Positions 25,848 through 35,800 of a stretch of DNA of 64,000 nucleotides are shown piece by piece (the first letter of the stretch is position 1; the number at the start of each line of letters is the position of its first letter). The stretch is from JAWPMT01 sp965267435 (GTDB lineage: Bacteria > Bacteroidota > Bacteroidia > Cytophagales > Cyclobacteriaceae), in assembly GCA_965267435.1 (NCBI GenBank), contig OZ253960.1, positions 1,922,001-1,986,000 on the forward strand. Direction: 5' to 3'. The notes below the pieces were generated by a model, which was given only the letters and a program-made list of their open reading frames with translations, had not been told where the DNA came from and made no database searches. The position numbers and the translations under genes are program-made.

Positions 25848-28226
25848 CTACTCATATTTCAGGTTGTCCGAAGGATTGGTCACTGCCGCCTTATATGCAT
25901 GAATTCCCGTTGTTAACATAGTTATCAACAAAATGAGCAGAGTTACTAACACAAACAGGAAGTAATTCACAGTTGTGTGGTACTCGAAGTTCTCCAGCCA
26001 GCCGTTTGCGAACAAATACGCACAGACAAAAGCAGGCAGCGCTCCCAATAGCACCAACCAAATGAATTCTGTGACCAGCAGTGAGATCAGGCCCGAGACC
26101 GTTGCTCCGAGTACTTTTCGTATACTGATCTCTTTGGTGCGCTGCTCTGCAGTGAAGGAAGCCAATCCCAGTAGTCCCAGGGCGGCAATCACAATCATCG
26201 TGATGGAGAAAGACAAAAACAGTGTACCTCTCAGCTGATCGTCCTCGTAGGATTCCAGGAAGTTCTGATCCAAAAACTCAGGCTCGAAAGGTCGGTTCGG
26301 AAAGACTTCCTGCCAGCTATTCTCAGCGTGCCGCAACGCCTCAGTAACATTGCCCTGGGTTCTCACAAGAACCCGACCGTTGTTGAAATCTGGCACAAAT
26401 AATAAAGGCTCGATCGGATTGTACAACGATTGGTGGTGGAAGTCCTTCACCACTCCGATCACCTTTAGAAAAGTGGTGCTATCCTGAAGAAACATGAATC
26501 GCTTGCCAATCGGGTCGTCCCATGCCAATCGGTCGACCATGGACTCATTCACAATGACAGAGGTCGCCGTGTCTGAAGCGTAGCTCTCGGAAAAGTTACG
26601 CCCCTGTAACACCTCAACCCCCAACGTCTCGAAGTACTGGAAATCAACAGAAAATAAATTCACGCCATAGTCGTCCATCACGCCCTCATTGTTTTCCACC
26701 TTCATCAGATTCTTTCCGTAGCCATTCCCAGGGACCGTCGAGGCCGTAGCAGCCAGGGAGATGTTGGAGTTCTGCAGCAGTAGGTTCTTGAGCACAGGGA
26801 ATCTTTCTCGGGTGTCACCCGAGAGACCGATTGTGAATACCTGCTCCTTGTCAAAACCCAGGTCTTTGCTGCGCACGTACTGCATCTGATCGTAGATGAT
26901 CAGTGTACTGATCAGCATGAAGATCGAGATGGCAAACTGAATACCTACCAGTACACGGCGCAACCACTTGTTCCCGGCACTCCTGCCACTGGCCCCACCT
27001 CGCAGGGCTTTGATGGGTTGGAATCCCGAGAGATAGAATGCTGGATAAGAACCACTCAAAACGCCAGTGAGCAAAAGCACTGTAACGCTGATGATCGCAA
27101 CCTGTGGCGTCAGTAGCGTCGCCAGGCTAAAGGAAGTACCCAATTGATTGTTCACCAGTGGCACAATGATCAACAGCAAAAGAATGCTAAGGACGAAGGC
27201 CAATAACGAGATCAGTATGGACTCAGCGATGAATTGACGGATCAAGGTCGTACGCTGCGCCCCCATCACTTTGCGGATGCCCACTTCTAATGCGCGTCGC
27301 ATGGATCGTGCCGTGGCCAGGTTCATATAGTTGATGCAGGCGATGAGTACCAGAAACATTGCCACCGCAGCAAAAATGTAGATGTAGTCGATGTTGCCCA
27401 ATGGCTGAGGTTCTCCCTCAAAATCGGAGTACAGGTGGATATCACGGATATTGAGAAGGTCGTACACAACCTTGACGCCGAACTGGTCAAAGACTACTGC
27501 GACATGCGTATCGATAATGTCCTTGTTGAGCTTTTCCAATACGGCCTCCGGATCGGCGTCACCTCGCAGCTGTAGGTAGGTGTAAATATTGAATCCTCCC
27601 CAGGCTTGCGCATTGTAAAATGGCGCCGAACTAAATGATGACAGCGCATTGGCAATGATGTGCGAATTGGTCGGTTGATCCCGGTACACTCCAGTCACTT
27701 TGAAGGAGTTGTTCTCTGTTTCCAGCAATTGACCCATCGGGTTTTCCCCCTTGAAGATCCTGTCAGCTACCGACTGACTCAAGACAATCGAATTGGGCTC
27801 ATCCAGAGCGATGGCAGGATCACCCATGACGAAATCGAACGTGAAGACTTCAAACATGGTAGAATCTGCCATGTAATAGTCCTCGATGTAATAGTTGATA
27901 TCGCTGCGACGAAATGCCGTGCGCCCCTGCGGCACAAGTCGCACAAACTGCTCCACTTCTCCAAAGGTCTGTCCGACGGTCATCCCCAGCGGGAGCTGCG
28001 TCACCGCCCAGTTAAAGGAATCATCGGGTTCAGAGATCCGGGAAGAAATGCGATAAATACGATCGGCATTCTCGTGATAGTCATCGTAGCTCAGTTCCTG
28101 GTGCAGGTACAGCACGATCAGGAAGCAAGACAAAATACCGATAGTAAGTCCGAGGATATTGAGCGCAGCATAGCCAGGCTGCCGCGTTAGGTGGCGGAAT
28201 GCCACCATGAAATAATTCTTGATCAT
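25848..28226 (-). CDS. FtsX-type ABC transporter permease
   Basis: 792 residues from the ATG at 28226 (MIKNYFMVAFRHLTRQPGYA); a longer frame exists but this N-terminus is typical of the family. MacB_PCD core with TM1 (LNILGLTIGILSCFLIVLYL), FtsX blocks (ARSMRRALEVGIRKVMGAQR near 330 and TKEISIRKVLGATVSGL near 715) and a C-terminal helix ending NPSDNLKYE. It lacks the prefix domain of the permease at 22228. No ATPase is adjacent. It is divergent from the M20 peptidase. Confidence 0.9.
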   Translation of the reverse strand: MIKNYFMVAFRHLTRQPGYAALNILGLTIGILSCFLIVLYLHQELSYDDYHENADRIYRISSRISEPDDSFNWAVTQLPLGMTVGQTFGEVEQFVRLVPQGRTAFRRSDINYYIEDYYMADSTMFEVFTFDFVMGDPAIALDEPNSIVLSQSVADRIFKGENPMGQLLETENNSFKVTGVYRDQPTNSHIIANALSSFSSAPFYNAQAWGGFNIYTYLQLRGDADPEAVLEKLNKDIIDTHVAVVFDQFGVKVVYDLLNIRDIHLYSDFEGEPQPLGNIDYIYIFAAVAMFLVLIACINYMNLATARSMRRALEVGIRKVMGAQRTTLIRQFIAESILISLLAFVLSILLLLIIVPLVNNQLGTSFSLATLLTPQVAIISVTVLLLTGVLSGSYPAFYLSGFQPIKALRGGASGRSAGNKWLRRVLVGIQFAISIFMLISTLIIYDQMQYVRSKDLGFDKEQVFTIGLSGDTRERFPVLKNLLLQNSNISLAATASTVPGNGYGKNLMKVENNEGVMDDYGVNLFSVDFQYFETLGVEVLQGRNFSESYASDTATSVIVNESMVDRLAWDDPIGKRFMFLQDSTTFLKVIGVVKDFHHQSLYNPIEPLLFVPDFNNGRVLVRTQGNVTEALRHAENSWQEVFPNRPFEPEFLDQNFLESYEDDQLRGTLFLSFSITMIVIAALGLLGLASFTAEQRTKEISIRKVLGATVSGLISLLVTEFIWLVLLGALPAFVCAYLFANGWLENFEYHTTVNYFLFVLVTLLILLITMLTTGIHAYKAAVTNPSDNLKYE

Positions 28227-28323
28227 GAGTTTTTGACTTTGGGCGATTTTAAGTCCAAAGTGCCAGAATGCCAAGTAATTAATGTTAAACGGTGTGAATT
28301 CTCAGATGGTGACCGAGATCAAT

Positions 28324-28500
28324 AGGCGAATCTGAGTCGCCTGCCCCGCCAGCGCAGGGCTGGCGAAAGGACCGTGCGGCTGGGCGCCCCAAAGGAATTT
28401 ACTACTGCAATCCCGTCGTCCTCATCATCCGGGAAGATCTCGACACTGTTGCCCACCTCCTCCGCCCACCGTAGCTTTGAGGGCACGATTACCCGACCCA
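28324..28500. repeat. GC-rich structured block between divergent genes
   Basis: Two adjacent hairpins occur: AGGCGA/TCGCCT (28324-28342) and CGCCAGC/GCTGGCG with a 5-nt loop (28347-28365). They are followed by about 130 bp of GC-rich sequence that lacks a plausible gene. The composition differs from neighbouring gaps, and it could be a dispersed repeat. No T-run follows the hairpins. Confidence 0.4.
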
Positions 28501-28503
28501 CCC

Positions 28504-29817
28504 ATGAAAAGAATCTCACTTACTTTTCTCGTCATCCTCTCGATCCTCGTCGCACTCCCCCTTCGCGCTCAAAACAAGCGCGTGGAAAAGAAGATCCTGG
28601 CTTCCGTGGATGCCACCAACGACGAAATGCTCGCCCTCCTCGAGGAACTGGTCAACATCAACAGCGGCACCATGAACCTGGCGGGTGTCAAGCAAGTCGG
28701 CGACATCCTCCTGGAGAAGTTTGACGCCCTCGGAATGGAAACGGCGTGGCTGGATGGTTCCTCCTTCAATCGGGCTGGGCACCTATACGCAGAGCAGAAA
28801 GGAAAAGCAGGTACGCCCACCTTCCTCTTGATCGGTCACCTGGATACGGTGTTTGAGCCTTCGAGCCCTTTCCAAACCTTCAAGATGGTCGATGACAAAA
28901 TCGCCAGTGGACCCGGAGTTGATGATATGAAGGGTGGTGATGTCGTCATTCTACAGGCCCTGACGGCGCTAAAAGATGCCGGCGTGTTGAAAGACATGAA
29001 CATCATCGTGGTGATGACCGGTGATGAAGAGCTAAGCGGCAGGCCGTTGGAGCTCTCCAAGAAAGCGCTTGCCGAAGGAGCAGAAAGAGCCGATATCGCC
29101 CTGGGATTCGAAAATGGTGACGGTAATCCTCAAACGGCAGTTGTTGCCCGTCGTGGATCTGTCGGATGGGAACTGACCACCAAAGGCAATCCGGCCCACT
29201 CTTCGCAGGTATTTTCCGAGAAAGTAGGTGCCGGCGCCATCTATGAAATGGCCCGTGTCCTCAATTCGTTTTACGAGGAACTCTCCACTGAAGAACTACT
29301 GACCTTCAACCCGGGCGTCGTCCTCGGCGGCACGACCGTGGACCACGACCAGGCCAATGATCAGGGCACTGCCTTCGGCAAGTCCAACGTAGTCGCCGAA
29401 ACGGCCATCGCCACCGGTGACATTCGGGCCATCACTCTCGACCAGCTCGACAAGACCTTCGAGACGATGACGCGCATCACGACAGAAAACCGCCCTCTGA
29501 CGACGGCGGAGATCACTTTCGGTGAAGGCTATCCACCTTTTGCCCCTACAGACGGCAACTACCAACTGCTGGGCTATTTCAGCACGGTGAGTGAGGAATT
29601 GGGCTTTGGAGAGGTGACCGCCGTGAATCCCAGGAATGCTGGGGCCGCCGATATTTCCTTCACCGCCGGACTCGTAGATATGGCCATCGACGGCATGGGC
29701 CTCGCCGGCACCAACGACCACACGGTCAACGAAACGGCAGACCTGTCAAGCTTGCCGGTGCAGAGCAAGCGGGCGGCGATTCTGATGTATCGACTGGCGA
29801 CGGGGGTGTACGAGTAA
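28504..29817 (+). CDS. M20 family metallopeptidase (glutamate carboxypeptidase-like), exported
   Basis: 437 residues from the ATG at 28504, which gives a signal peptide (KRISLTFLVILSILVALPLRA-Q). The M20 zinc site is complete: His/Asp in LIGHLDTVFE, Asp in GPGVDDMKGG, the Glu pair in TGDEELSGR, and a C-terminal His in GTNDHTVNE. The arrangement resembles carboxypeptidase G2 (CPG2). It removes C-terminal residues from peptides or folate-like substrates in the periplasm. It is followed 14 bp later by the phosphotriesterase-like gene. Confidence 0.9.
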   Translation: MKRISLTFLVILSILVALPLRAQNKRVEKKILASVDATNDEMLALLEELVNINSGTMNLAGVKQVGDILLEKFDALGMETAWLDGSSFNRAGHLYAEQKGKAGTPTFLLIGHLDTVFEPSSPFQTFKMVDDKIASGPGVDDMKGGDVVILQALTALKDAGVLKDMNIIVVMTGDEELSGRPLELSKKALAEGAERADIALGFENGDGNPQTAVVARRGSVGWELTTKGNPAHSSQVFSEKVGAGAIYEMARVLNSFYEELSTEELLTFNPGVVLGGTTVDHDQANDQGTAFGKSNVVAETAIATGDIRAITLDQLDKTFETMTRITTENRPLTTAEITFGEGYPPFAPTDGNYQLLGYFSTVSEELGFGEVTAVNPRNAGAADISFTAGLVDMAIDGMGLAGTNDHTVNETADLSSLPVQSKRAAILMYRLATGVYE

Positions 29818-29831
29818 ACAAAAAACATGGA

Positions 29832-30857
29832 ATGATGAGAGGCTTTAGGACACTTACCCCATCGCTGGCAATTATCGGTCTGCTTATTGTTGGATGTGGT
29901 CCGGAGAAGGAGGAGCTGCCCCAGATCATCACCGTCCTCGGCCCTACGACTCCTGCGCCTGGCGCCACCTGGCTGTCACACGAACACATCCTTGTGGACT
30001 TCATTGGGGCAGACCGCATCGAGCCGGACACCTGGGATCATGACGAAATCATGGGCGTGATGGTGCCCTACTTGGAGGCACTCAAGGCATACGACGTCAA
30101 GTACTTTGTCGACCCTACCCCCAATTATATGGGCAGAGACGTGGAGTTGCTGCAAAAGATCTCACAAGCTACAGGTCTCCAGATCATCACCAATACCGGC
30201 TATTATGGTGCCCGCAATGATGCCCATGTCCCTTCCCTCCTGCAACACCTCAACGCCCGGGAAATGGCGGGCTTTTGGATCAGCGAATTTCGGCAGGGAA
30301 TAGGTGGCACGGACATTCGCCCAGGTTTCATCAAGATCGGCATTGACAATAGTGACCCACTCGACTCCACAGACGCCAAACTCGTACGAGCCGCAGCCAT
30401 GACGCACATCGAAACTGGTCTCACCATCGCTGCCCATACGGGAGCGGCCAAGGCCCTGTGGCCTGAGCTGGAGATACTGGCACACGAAGGGGTTTCCCCG
30501 ACTGCCTTCATATGGGTTCACGCCCAAAACGAGGAGGACCATAGCAACTATTTACGCGCCGCCCAATTGGGATGCTGGATCAGCCTCGACGGTGTGGGTT
30601 GGGGCTCCATGGATCGATATGTTGATAAGCTCGTATTTCTGCGGGACAACGGACTACTTGACCAGGTGCTCATCTCTCATGATGCCGGGTGGTACGACCC
30701 TCAGAAATCTGAGCAAAATATCAAACCATATACTCCTGTATTTGAAGAGCTTATACCTCAGCTATTAAGTAAAAACTTTAGTTCTGACGATATCTCCCAG
30801 CTCCTCTCGAGAAACCCGGCAGAGGCCTTTGCTATACAGGTAAGGCTAGCGAACTAA
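29832..30857 (+). CDS. phosphotriesterase-family hydrolase, lipoprotein
   Basis: 341 residues. The lipobox IVGC has Cys22 as the lipidation site. The TIM-barrel metal site of the PTE family is visible: HxH in WLSHEHILVDF, the bridging lysine in RPGFIKIGIDNS, His in TIAAHTGAA, His in FIWVHAQNE, and Asp in LISHDAGWYD. Members hydrolyse phosphotriesters, lactones or acylated sugars, and a lactonase-like activity is as likely as phosphotriesterase. It is probably co-transcribed with the M20 peptidase. Its 3' end overlaps the gene on the other strand by 12 bp. Confidence 0.88.
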   Translation: MMRGFRTLTPSLAIIGLLIVGCGPEKEELPQIITVLGPTTPAPGATWLSHEHILVDFIGADRIEPDTWDHDEIMGVMVPYLEALKAYDVKYFVDPTPNYMGRDVELLQKISQATGLQIITNTGYYGARNDAHVPSLLQHLNAREMAGFWISEFRQGIGGTDIRPGFIKIGIDNSDPLDSTDAKLVRAAAMTHIETGLTIAAHTGAAKALWPELEILAHEGVSPTAFIWVHAQNEEDHSNYLRAAQLGCWISLDGVGWGSMDRYVDKLVFLRDNGLLDQVLISHDAGWYDPQKSEQNIKPYTPVFEELIPQLLSKNFSSDDISQLLSRNPAEAFAIQVRLAN

Positions 30858-31598
30858 TCCGGCGGTCTTATCGCCATTTTCGAAGCTCTCCCACGCCGCC
30901 ATCACCTCACTGTCCGTCATGTAAAAGGTATCCATGAACCACTTACCCCTTTCATAGAAGGCGACCGTGCTAGTGTCGTAACGCACAAAGTGCGCATACT
31001 GATAGATCTGACTCCCAAGGCCGTGATAGATGGGCATCAGGTCCGTTGTACGCTCATGGGTCGCGCGAAACTCCGGATCACTGAGGTACTTCCAACCCCA
31101 CTTGCCCATCTTCCACATGCCGAGTTTGTGGTAGTAGACAGTATGTCCCAGTTCGTGGGCGAGGATCCCCACCTGCGCATCAAACGGCAACGAGTGCATC
31201 AGGATCGGATCCATGCGAGACCCCTCCACCTCCACCAGCAGGATCTTGTATTGCCTCTTTTTCCGTGGCCCCAGGATCGACCACGGGTTCATCGTAGATT
31301 CCATCGGCGCACCATCAGGTACCAACTCCATGTCGATCTTCAGGTCCTTTAGTTCAGGGTAAGCCGAAAAAGCAATCGCGGCTGCCAGCTCGTACCCAGG
31401 GGGCAAACCCTTGTTGGGGCCTATGAGCGCTTTGATGCTGTCCAGGTCATAGTCGTAATTGGCTAGCGTATCCGGAAAGTCGTAGGGCACGATATCAGCT
31501 GGCTGCTGAGCTGGGTCTACCTTTTGAACCAGTACAAGTGTGGGGATCACGGCGAGAACTGCGACAACGATCAGTGCGGCTTTCACGAATTTCTTCAT
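30846..31598 (-). CDS. membrane-anchored zincin-like protein
   Basis: 250 residues from the ATG at 31598 (an upstream start would precede the signal anchor). One N-terminal membrane segment (AALIVVAVLAVIPTLVLV) is followed by a soluble domain. It contains H148-E-L-G-H152 in AQVGILAHELGHTVYYH, the HExxH zinc motif, with possible further ligands in THERTTDLMPIYHGLG. No named peptidase family was recognised. It could be an envelope protease. It is convergent with the phosphotriesterase-like gene. Confidence 0.7.
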   Translation of the reverse strand: MKKFVKAALIVVAVLAVIPTLVLVQKVDPAQQPADIVPYDFPDTLANYDYDLDSIKALIGPNKGLPPGYELAAAIAFSAYPELKDLKIDMELVPDGAPMESTMNPWSILGPRKKRQYKILLVEVEGSRMDPILMHSLPFDAQVGILAHELGHTVYYHKLGMWKMGKWGWKYLSDPEFRATHERTTDLMPIYHGLGSQIYQYAHFVRYDTSTVAFYERGKWFMDTFYMTDSEVMAAWESFENGDKTAGLVR

Positions 31599-31906
31599 TT
31601 GGCTATGGAGAATAGTTAAACCCGATTCATGCAATAGGATTTCGTAACGAGCAGCTAAATAGCAAGAGAATCAAGCACTTAGGTGAGGATGCATAATTGA
31701 ACATTATGGTGACGAGCCAACAAAGTGTTAAGTGCCGCGGCGGCGGACCGCTTGATTATGAAGATATTTAGTTGCGTAGTCGGATGGCTATTACATGATT
31801 CGGGTTAAAGCTAAGCAATGACATGTTAGTCCGGAGGGTCATTCCCGTCTAACGTCCATTTGGTGACGAAAAATCTTGCTAACTTCCGCCAAAGCCTAAC
31901 ACAAAT
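31599..31906. other. 308-bp gap between divergent genes
   Basis: No ORF, hairpin or RNA is convincing. A short CG-rich patch (GCCGCGGCGGCGG) lies near 31734. TTTG at 31860-31863 and TAACTTCC 17 nt later may be a weak promoter for the oxidoreductase gene. Confidence 0.35.
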
Positions 31907-32851
31907 ATGAACTGGGGACTTATCGGATTTGGTGGCATCGCGCCCAAATTTTTGGCAAGCCTTGAACACGTACGGGGGCAGAAGATCTACGCGATCGCCT
32001 CCAAGTCCAACTTCGACAACATACAACTAAAGTATCCACAGGCGAAGGCCTACCGCTCCTATGAGGAGCTGCTGGCCGATCCAAAAGTCGATGTCGTGTA
32101 CATCTCCACGACGCACAACTTTCATCTCCAAAACACCCTGGATGCATTTGCCGCAGGCAAGCATGTACTCTGTGAAAAGCCGCTCGGAGTGAATGCCGAC
32201 GAATGTCGCCAAATGATTGAAGCAGCGAAGAAGTCGGGTCTGTTTCTCATGGAAGCCATATGGACGCGATTTCTCCCAGCGTATAGGGAGGCGATGAAGC
32301 TCGTAGCGAAAGGTGAGATTGGCGACCCTGAAATGGTGTCCGCGGATTTCGGATTTCAGGGCAATGCCTCGTTTGATGGCAGGCTCTTCAATCCCGACTT
32401 GGCCGGCGGCTCTGTGCTCGACGTGGGTATCTACCCCATCTCGTTCGCCTTGGATGTCTTTGGCAGGTCCCCAGAGACGGTCAAATCCATCATCAGAAGA
32501 AGCAAGACTGGTGTCGACGCCTCCACCTCCATGTTGCTGGATTTTGGCGGAGGGAAACATGCCAAGCTCTATTCCAGCGTGATCACCGAGACGCTACAGG
32601 AAGGGCTTATCTACGGCAGCCGCGGCATCATCCGGTTGAGTCGTTTCTTTCGCGCTCAAAACTTCCAGGTTATCCAGGGTGGTAAGGGCGAGAAACGGCG
32701 TATTCCTTTTGAGCATACCGGCTATTATCATGAAATCGTAGAAGCAGATCTCTGTATCAAAAGTGGCCTGAAAGAGAGCCCCATTATGCCATGGGGTGAC
32801 AGCCTGCGAATCGCAGAAACCATGGACAGGGTCCTGGCGGACCCTGAGTAA
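31907..32851 (+). CDS. Gfo/Idh/MocA-family NAD(P)-dependent oxidoreductase
   Basis: 314 residues. The N-terminal Rossmann fold has GFGGIAPKFLASL and the family motif CEKPLGVN near residue 96. The C-terminal alpha/beta domain contains GGSVLDVGIYPISFA near 165, with the GxxxDxGxYP pattern of the subfamily that includes trans-1,2-dihydrobenzene-1,2-diol dehydrogenase. No signal peptide is present. It oxidises or reduces a sugar or polyol with NAD(P), substrate unknown. It is convergent with the 1123-residue lipoprotein gene, leaving 13 bp. Confidence 0.9.
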   Translation: MNWGLIGFGGIAPKFLASLEHVRGQKIYAIASKSNFDNIQLKYPQAKAYRSYEELLADPKVDVVYISTTHNFHLQNTLDAFAAGKHVLCEKPLGVNADECRQMIEAAKKSGLFLMEAIWTRFLPAYREAMKLVAKGEIGDPEMVSADFGFQGNASFDGRLFNPDLAGGSVLDVGIYPISFALDVFGRSPETVKSIIRRSKTGVDASTSMLLDFGGGKHAKLYSSVITETLQEGLIYGSRGIIRLSRFFRAQNFQVIQGGKGEKRRIPFEHTGYYHEIVEADLCIKSGLKESPIMPWGDSLRIAETMDRVLADPE

Positions 32852-32864
32852 GCTTCCGTTCCGA

Positions 32865-35800
32865 CTACTGCACGGATTGCCGCTCAAACGCAACTACAGA
32901 GACTACGCCCTGCGGCACATTACCCCTGCTACTGCCAAATCGTAGCTCGAGTAGCGCTTCTCCCAGATCCCCGCTAATGGGTATGCTACCTCTACCTACC
33001 TTGTAGGAGCCCCTCAGCTCTTGATCGGTGGACCGGAAACTGCCTGTTCCTACCTGCTCACCATCCACATAAAGGGTGACCGTCACCTCATCTACAGTCG
33101 TCACTCCCTCGAGCGACAGCGAGGCCACCCCTGTCAAATCCAGCGCACCCATTTGAAGGATGACGCCGTCTGCGAAAAGGCCATTGTCGATCTTGTCAAA
33201 ATCCGTCCTTCCCCGAACGGCAGTGACGTCCAGCTCAGCACCTGTTCGCTCAAAGCGACTCGAGGACACACGATAGTGGCGGATCTCGTGACTTTCAAAA
33301 GCCTCGAGTGCTTCGATGTCCCCTGAGCCCTTGTCTGTATAGCTCGCCTGTAAGAAGTAGCTACCGGGATTCTCATCGCCCTGGTGATCGCTCAGGCTGA
33401 TGGACCCATCCAGCGGCAGTGAGCTCGTCTCCTCACCCAACGACAGGATGTATTGCGCGATGCTCTGGGCCTCTTCCTCTGACAACTGAGGATGGGCCGC
33501 CATGGCCTGCTCTCCCCAGACGCCACCTCCTCCGTTAATGATCTTATCGGCCAGATAAGCGACGGCCTCCGAATCATCATTGTATTTCTCTGCTACCTGC
33601 AAGTAGGTTGGTCCTATCGACTGCTCGTTCAGCTTGTGGCATGCGGCGCAGTCACTGTCATCCATGATGCGCTTGCCATCCAAAAAGTCACCAGCCATCT
33701 GATGACCCTGGGCGATTTCAGTCATATCAAAGCCCAATTCGAGGTACTGGCTCGTGACGACGACGGATGATTCATCAATACCCTCACCAACGCTTCCATC
33801 TTCGGGATCAACCACCTGGATGGTGTACGTCAGGTCTGTGGCATCCCAATAGAAAGACCTATTCCCCTCAATCTCAATATTGATCTCTGGTGGTGCATTG
33901 CCCACCACGACCCTCAACTGGCGCTCGGAAGCATTGCCCTTGGTGTCCCGGACAGTGAGCGAAGGATAATAGACACCAGGTTTGGTGTATTCAAAAGTAG
34001 GATTGCGATCACTGCTCTTCGCCGACCCATCAAAATTCCACTCGTAAGTCAGCGCATCCTGATCATAATCCCTGGTACCCTGCGAACTGAAGTTCACCGT
34101 GTGAGGCGTAGCTCCCGAGGCCGCATCAGCCGAAGCCACCACCACTGGTGGTCTATTGCCTCCATTGTAGGTGATCCGAAGTAGGCGCGCGTCGTCGTTT
34201 TCACTGAACCACTTGGTGCCGTACTCTATGATGTACAGACTGCCGTCACGGGCAAACTGCATGTCCATGGGATTGTGAAATTTCTGGCTGGGCATGAAGG
34301 GCTCCATCTTCACAAAGTTTTCATCCTCGTCTTTGGTGACGACATGCACCCACCCACGCATCCAATCATAAATGAACAGCTTGTCATTGTAGTAATCGGG
34401 AAAGCGCACGTCGCTGGCCTCAAACATGTCCTGGTAGTAGACAGGACCTGCCATGGCATTGCGTCCTCCCTGCCCCACAATTGGAAACTCTGGTGAGGCG
34501 CCATAGGGATACCAGATGAACGCTGGCTGTGCGGGAGGCAGCTCTTGAATGCCCGTATTATTGGGTGAGTCATTGATGGGCTTGGCAGGATCAAAGCGCT
34601 CACCAGACTTCTCAGCAGCGAAGTCATAGTCGTAGTAGGCCTTATTGTTGCCAACAAAGTACGGCCAGCCGTAGAACCCGGCCTGTTTCGCCTGATTCAC
34701 CTCGTCGTGTCCTTTAGGGCCACGGAGCTCACGGTCCTCTCCAGCATCGGGGCCTACCTCACCCCAGTAGAGGGTGCCTCGTTTTGCGTCTAGAGAAATT
34801 CGGTAAGGGTTGCGGTTCCCCATTACGTAGATCTCTGGTCTGGTACCGGGTGTACCCTCAGGAAATAGGTTGCCCTCTGGAATATCATACGTGCCATCCT
34901 CGTTGACCTTGATCCTAAGGATCGCCCCCCGAAGGTCATTGGCATTGCCACTGGTGCGCTGCCCGTCCCACGGCTTGCGACCGGGTCGCTCATCTATGGG
35001 CCCATAGCCATCAGAAGCAAATGGATTCGTATCATCACCTGTCGATAGATACAGCAATCCATTGCTGTCAAACTCGATGGATCCACCCGTATGGCAGCAC
35101 TCTTCACGCTGGACTGGCACCTCCAAAATGCGCTGCTCAGTAGCCATGTCTATGGCATTGTTCTCAAACTTGAATCTCGACAGGTACTGCACAGGCTCAT
35201 CACCTGGATTGGAATAGAAGAGGTACAGCCACTGGTTGTTATTGAAGTCGGGATCCAATGCCAACCCCATCAGTCCGTCCTCATTCCCCGTGTAGACGGG
35301 AATTTCCAAAACCACGGACGTCTCTTTCGTCTGTGGATCGTACATCATCACCTGACCACGGCGCTGGCAAAACAGCACCCTATAGTCATCCAAGACCACC
35401 ATTTCGGTAGGTTCGTATAATTTTTGCTCCAGCACCTCGATGGTGAATCGATTCTCTTCCGGCACCTTCTGGGATTTGGCCAAAGCATAGTTCAAACCCT
35501 TGAAGCCGTCCAGCACCCAACTCAAGCCACCCCATACGTGCCGCACAAATAGAGGCTGGGTATAGGACTCCGAAGTATGGCCCATACCCGTGTAGAACGC
35601 CCGACCGCCGTCAAACTCGTGGTACCAGGCAATGGGGTGCTTATCACCATTCGTGCCGCCCTCGTAGGTGCTCTCGTCCAGCCACGCAAGCACATTCAGG
35701 TTCGGATTGATGTTTTTGAAATTGTACCACTCATCCGTCTTGACCCATTCTGCTGGTATCGAGTCCGTAGCAGGGTGCTCGGCGGCAATCCGGACGGTCG

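Noticed and set aside
28374..28724. Plus-strand frame of 116 codons before and inside the M20 peptidase gene
   Set aside because: It overlaps the true gene in another frame, and its product is rich in Arg/Pro/Ser as expected from an off-frame reading.
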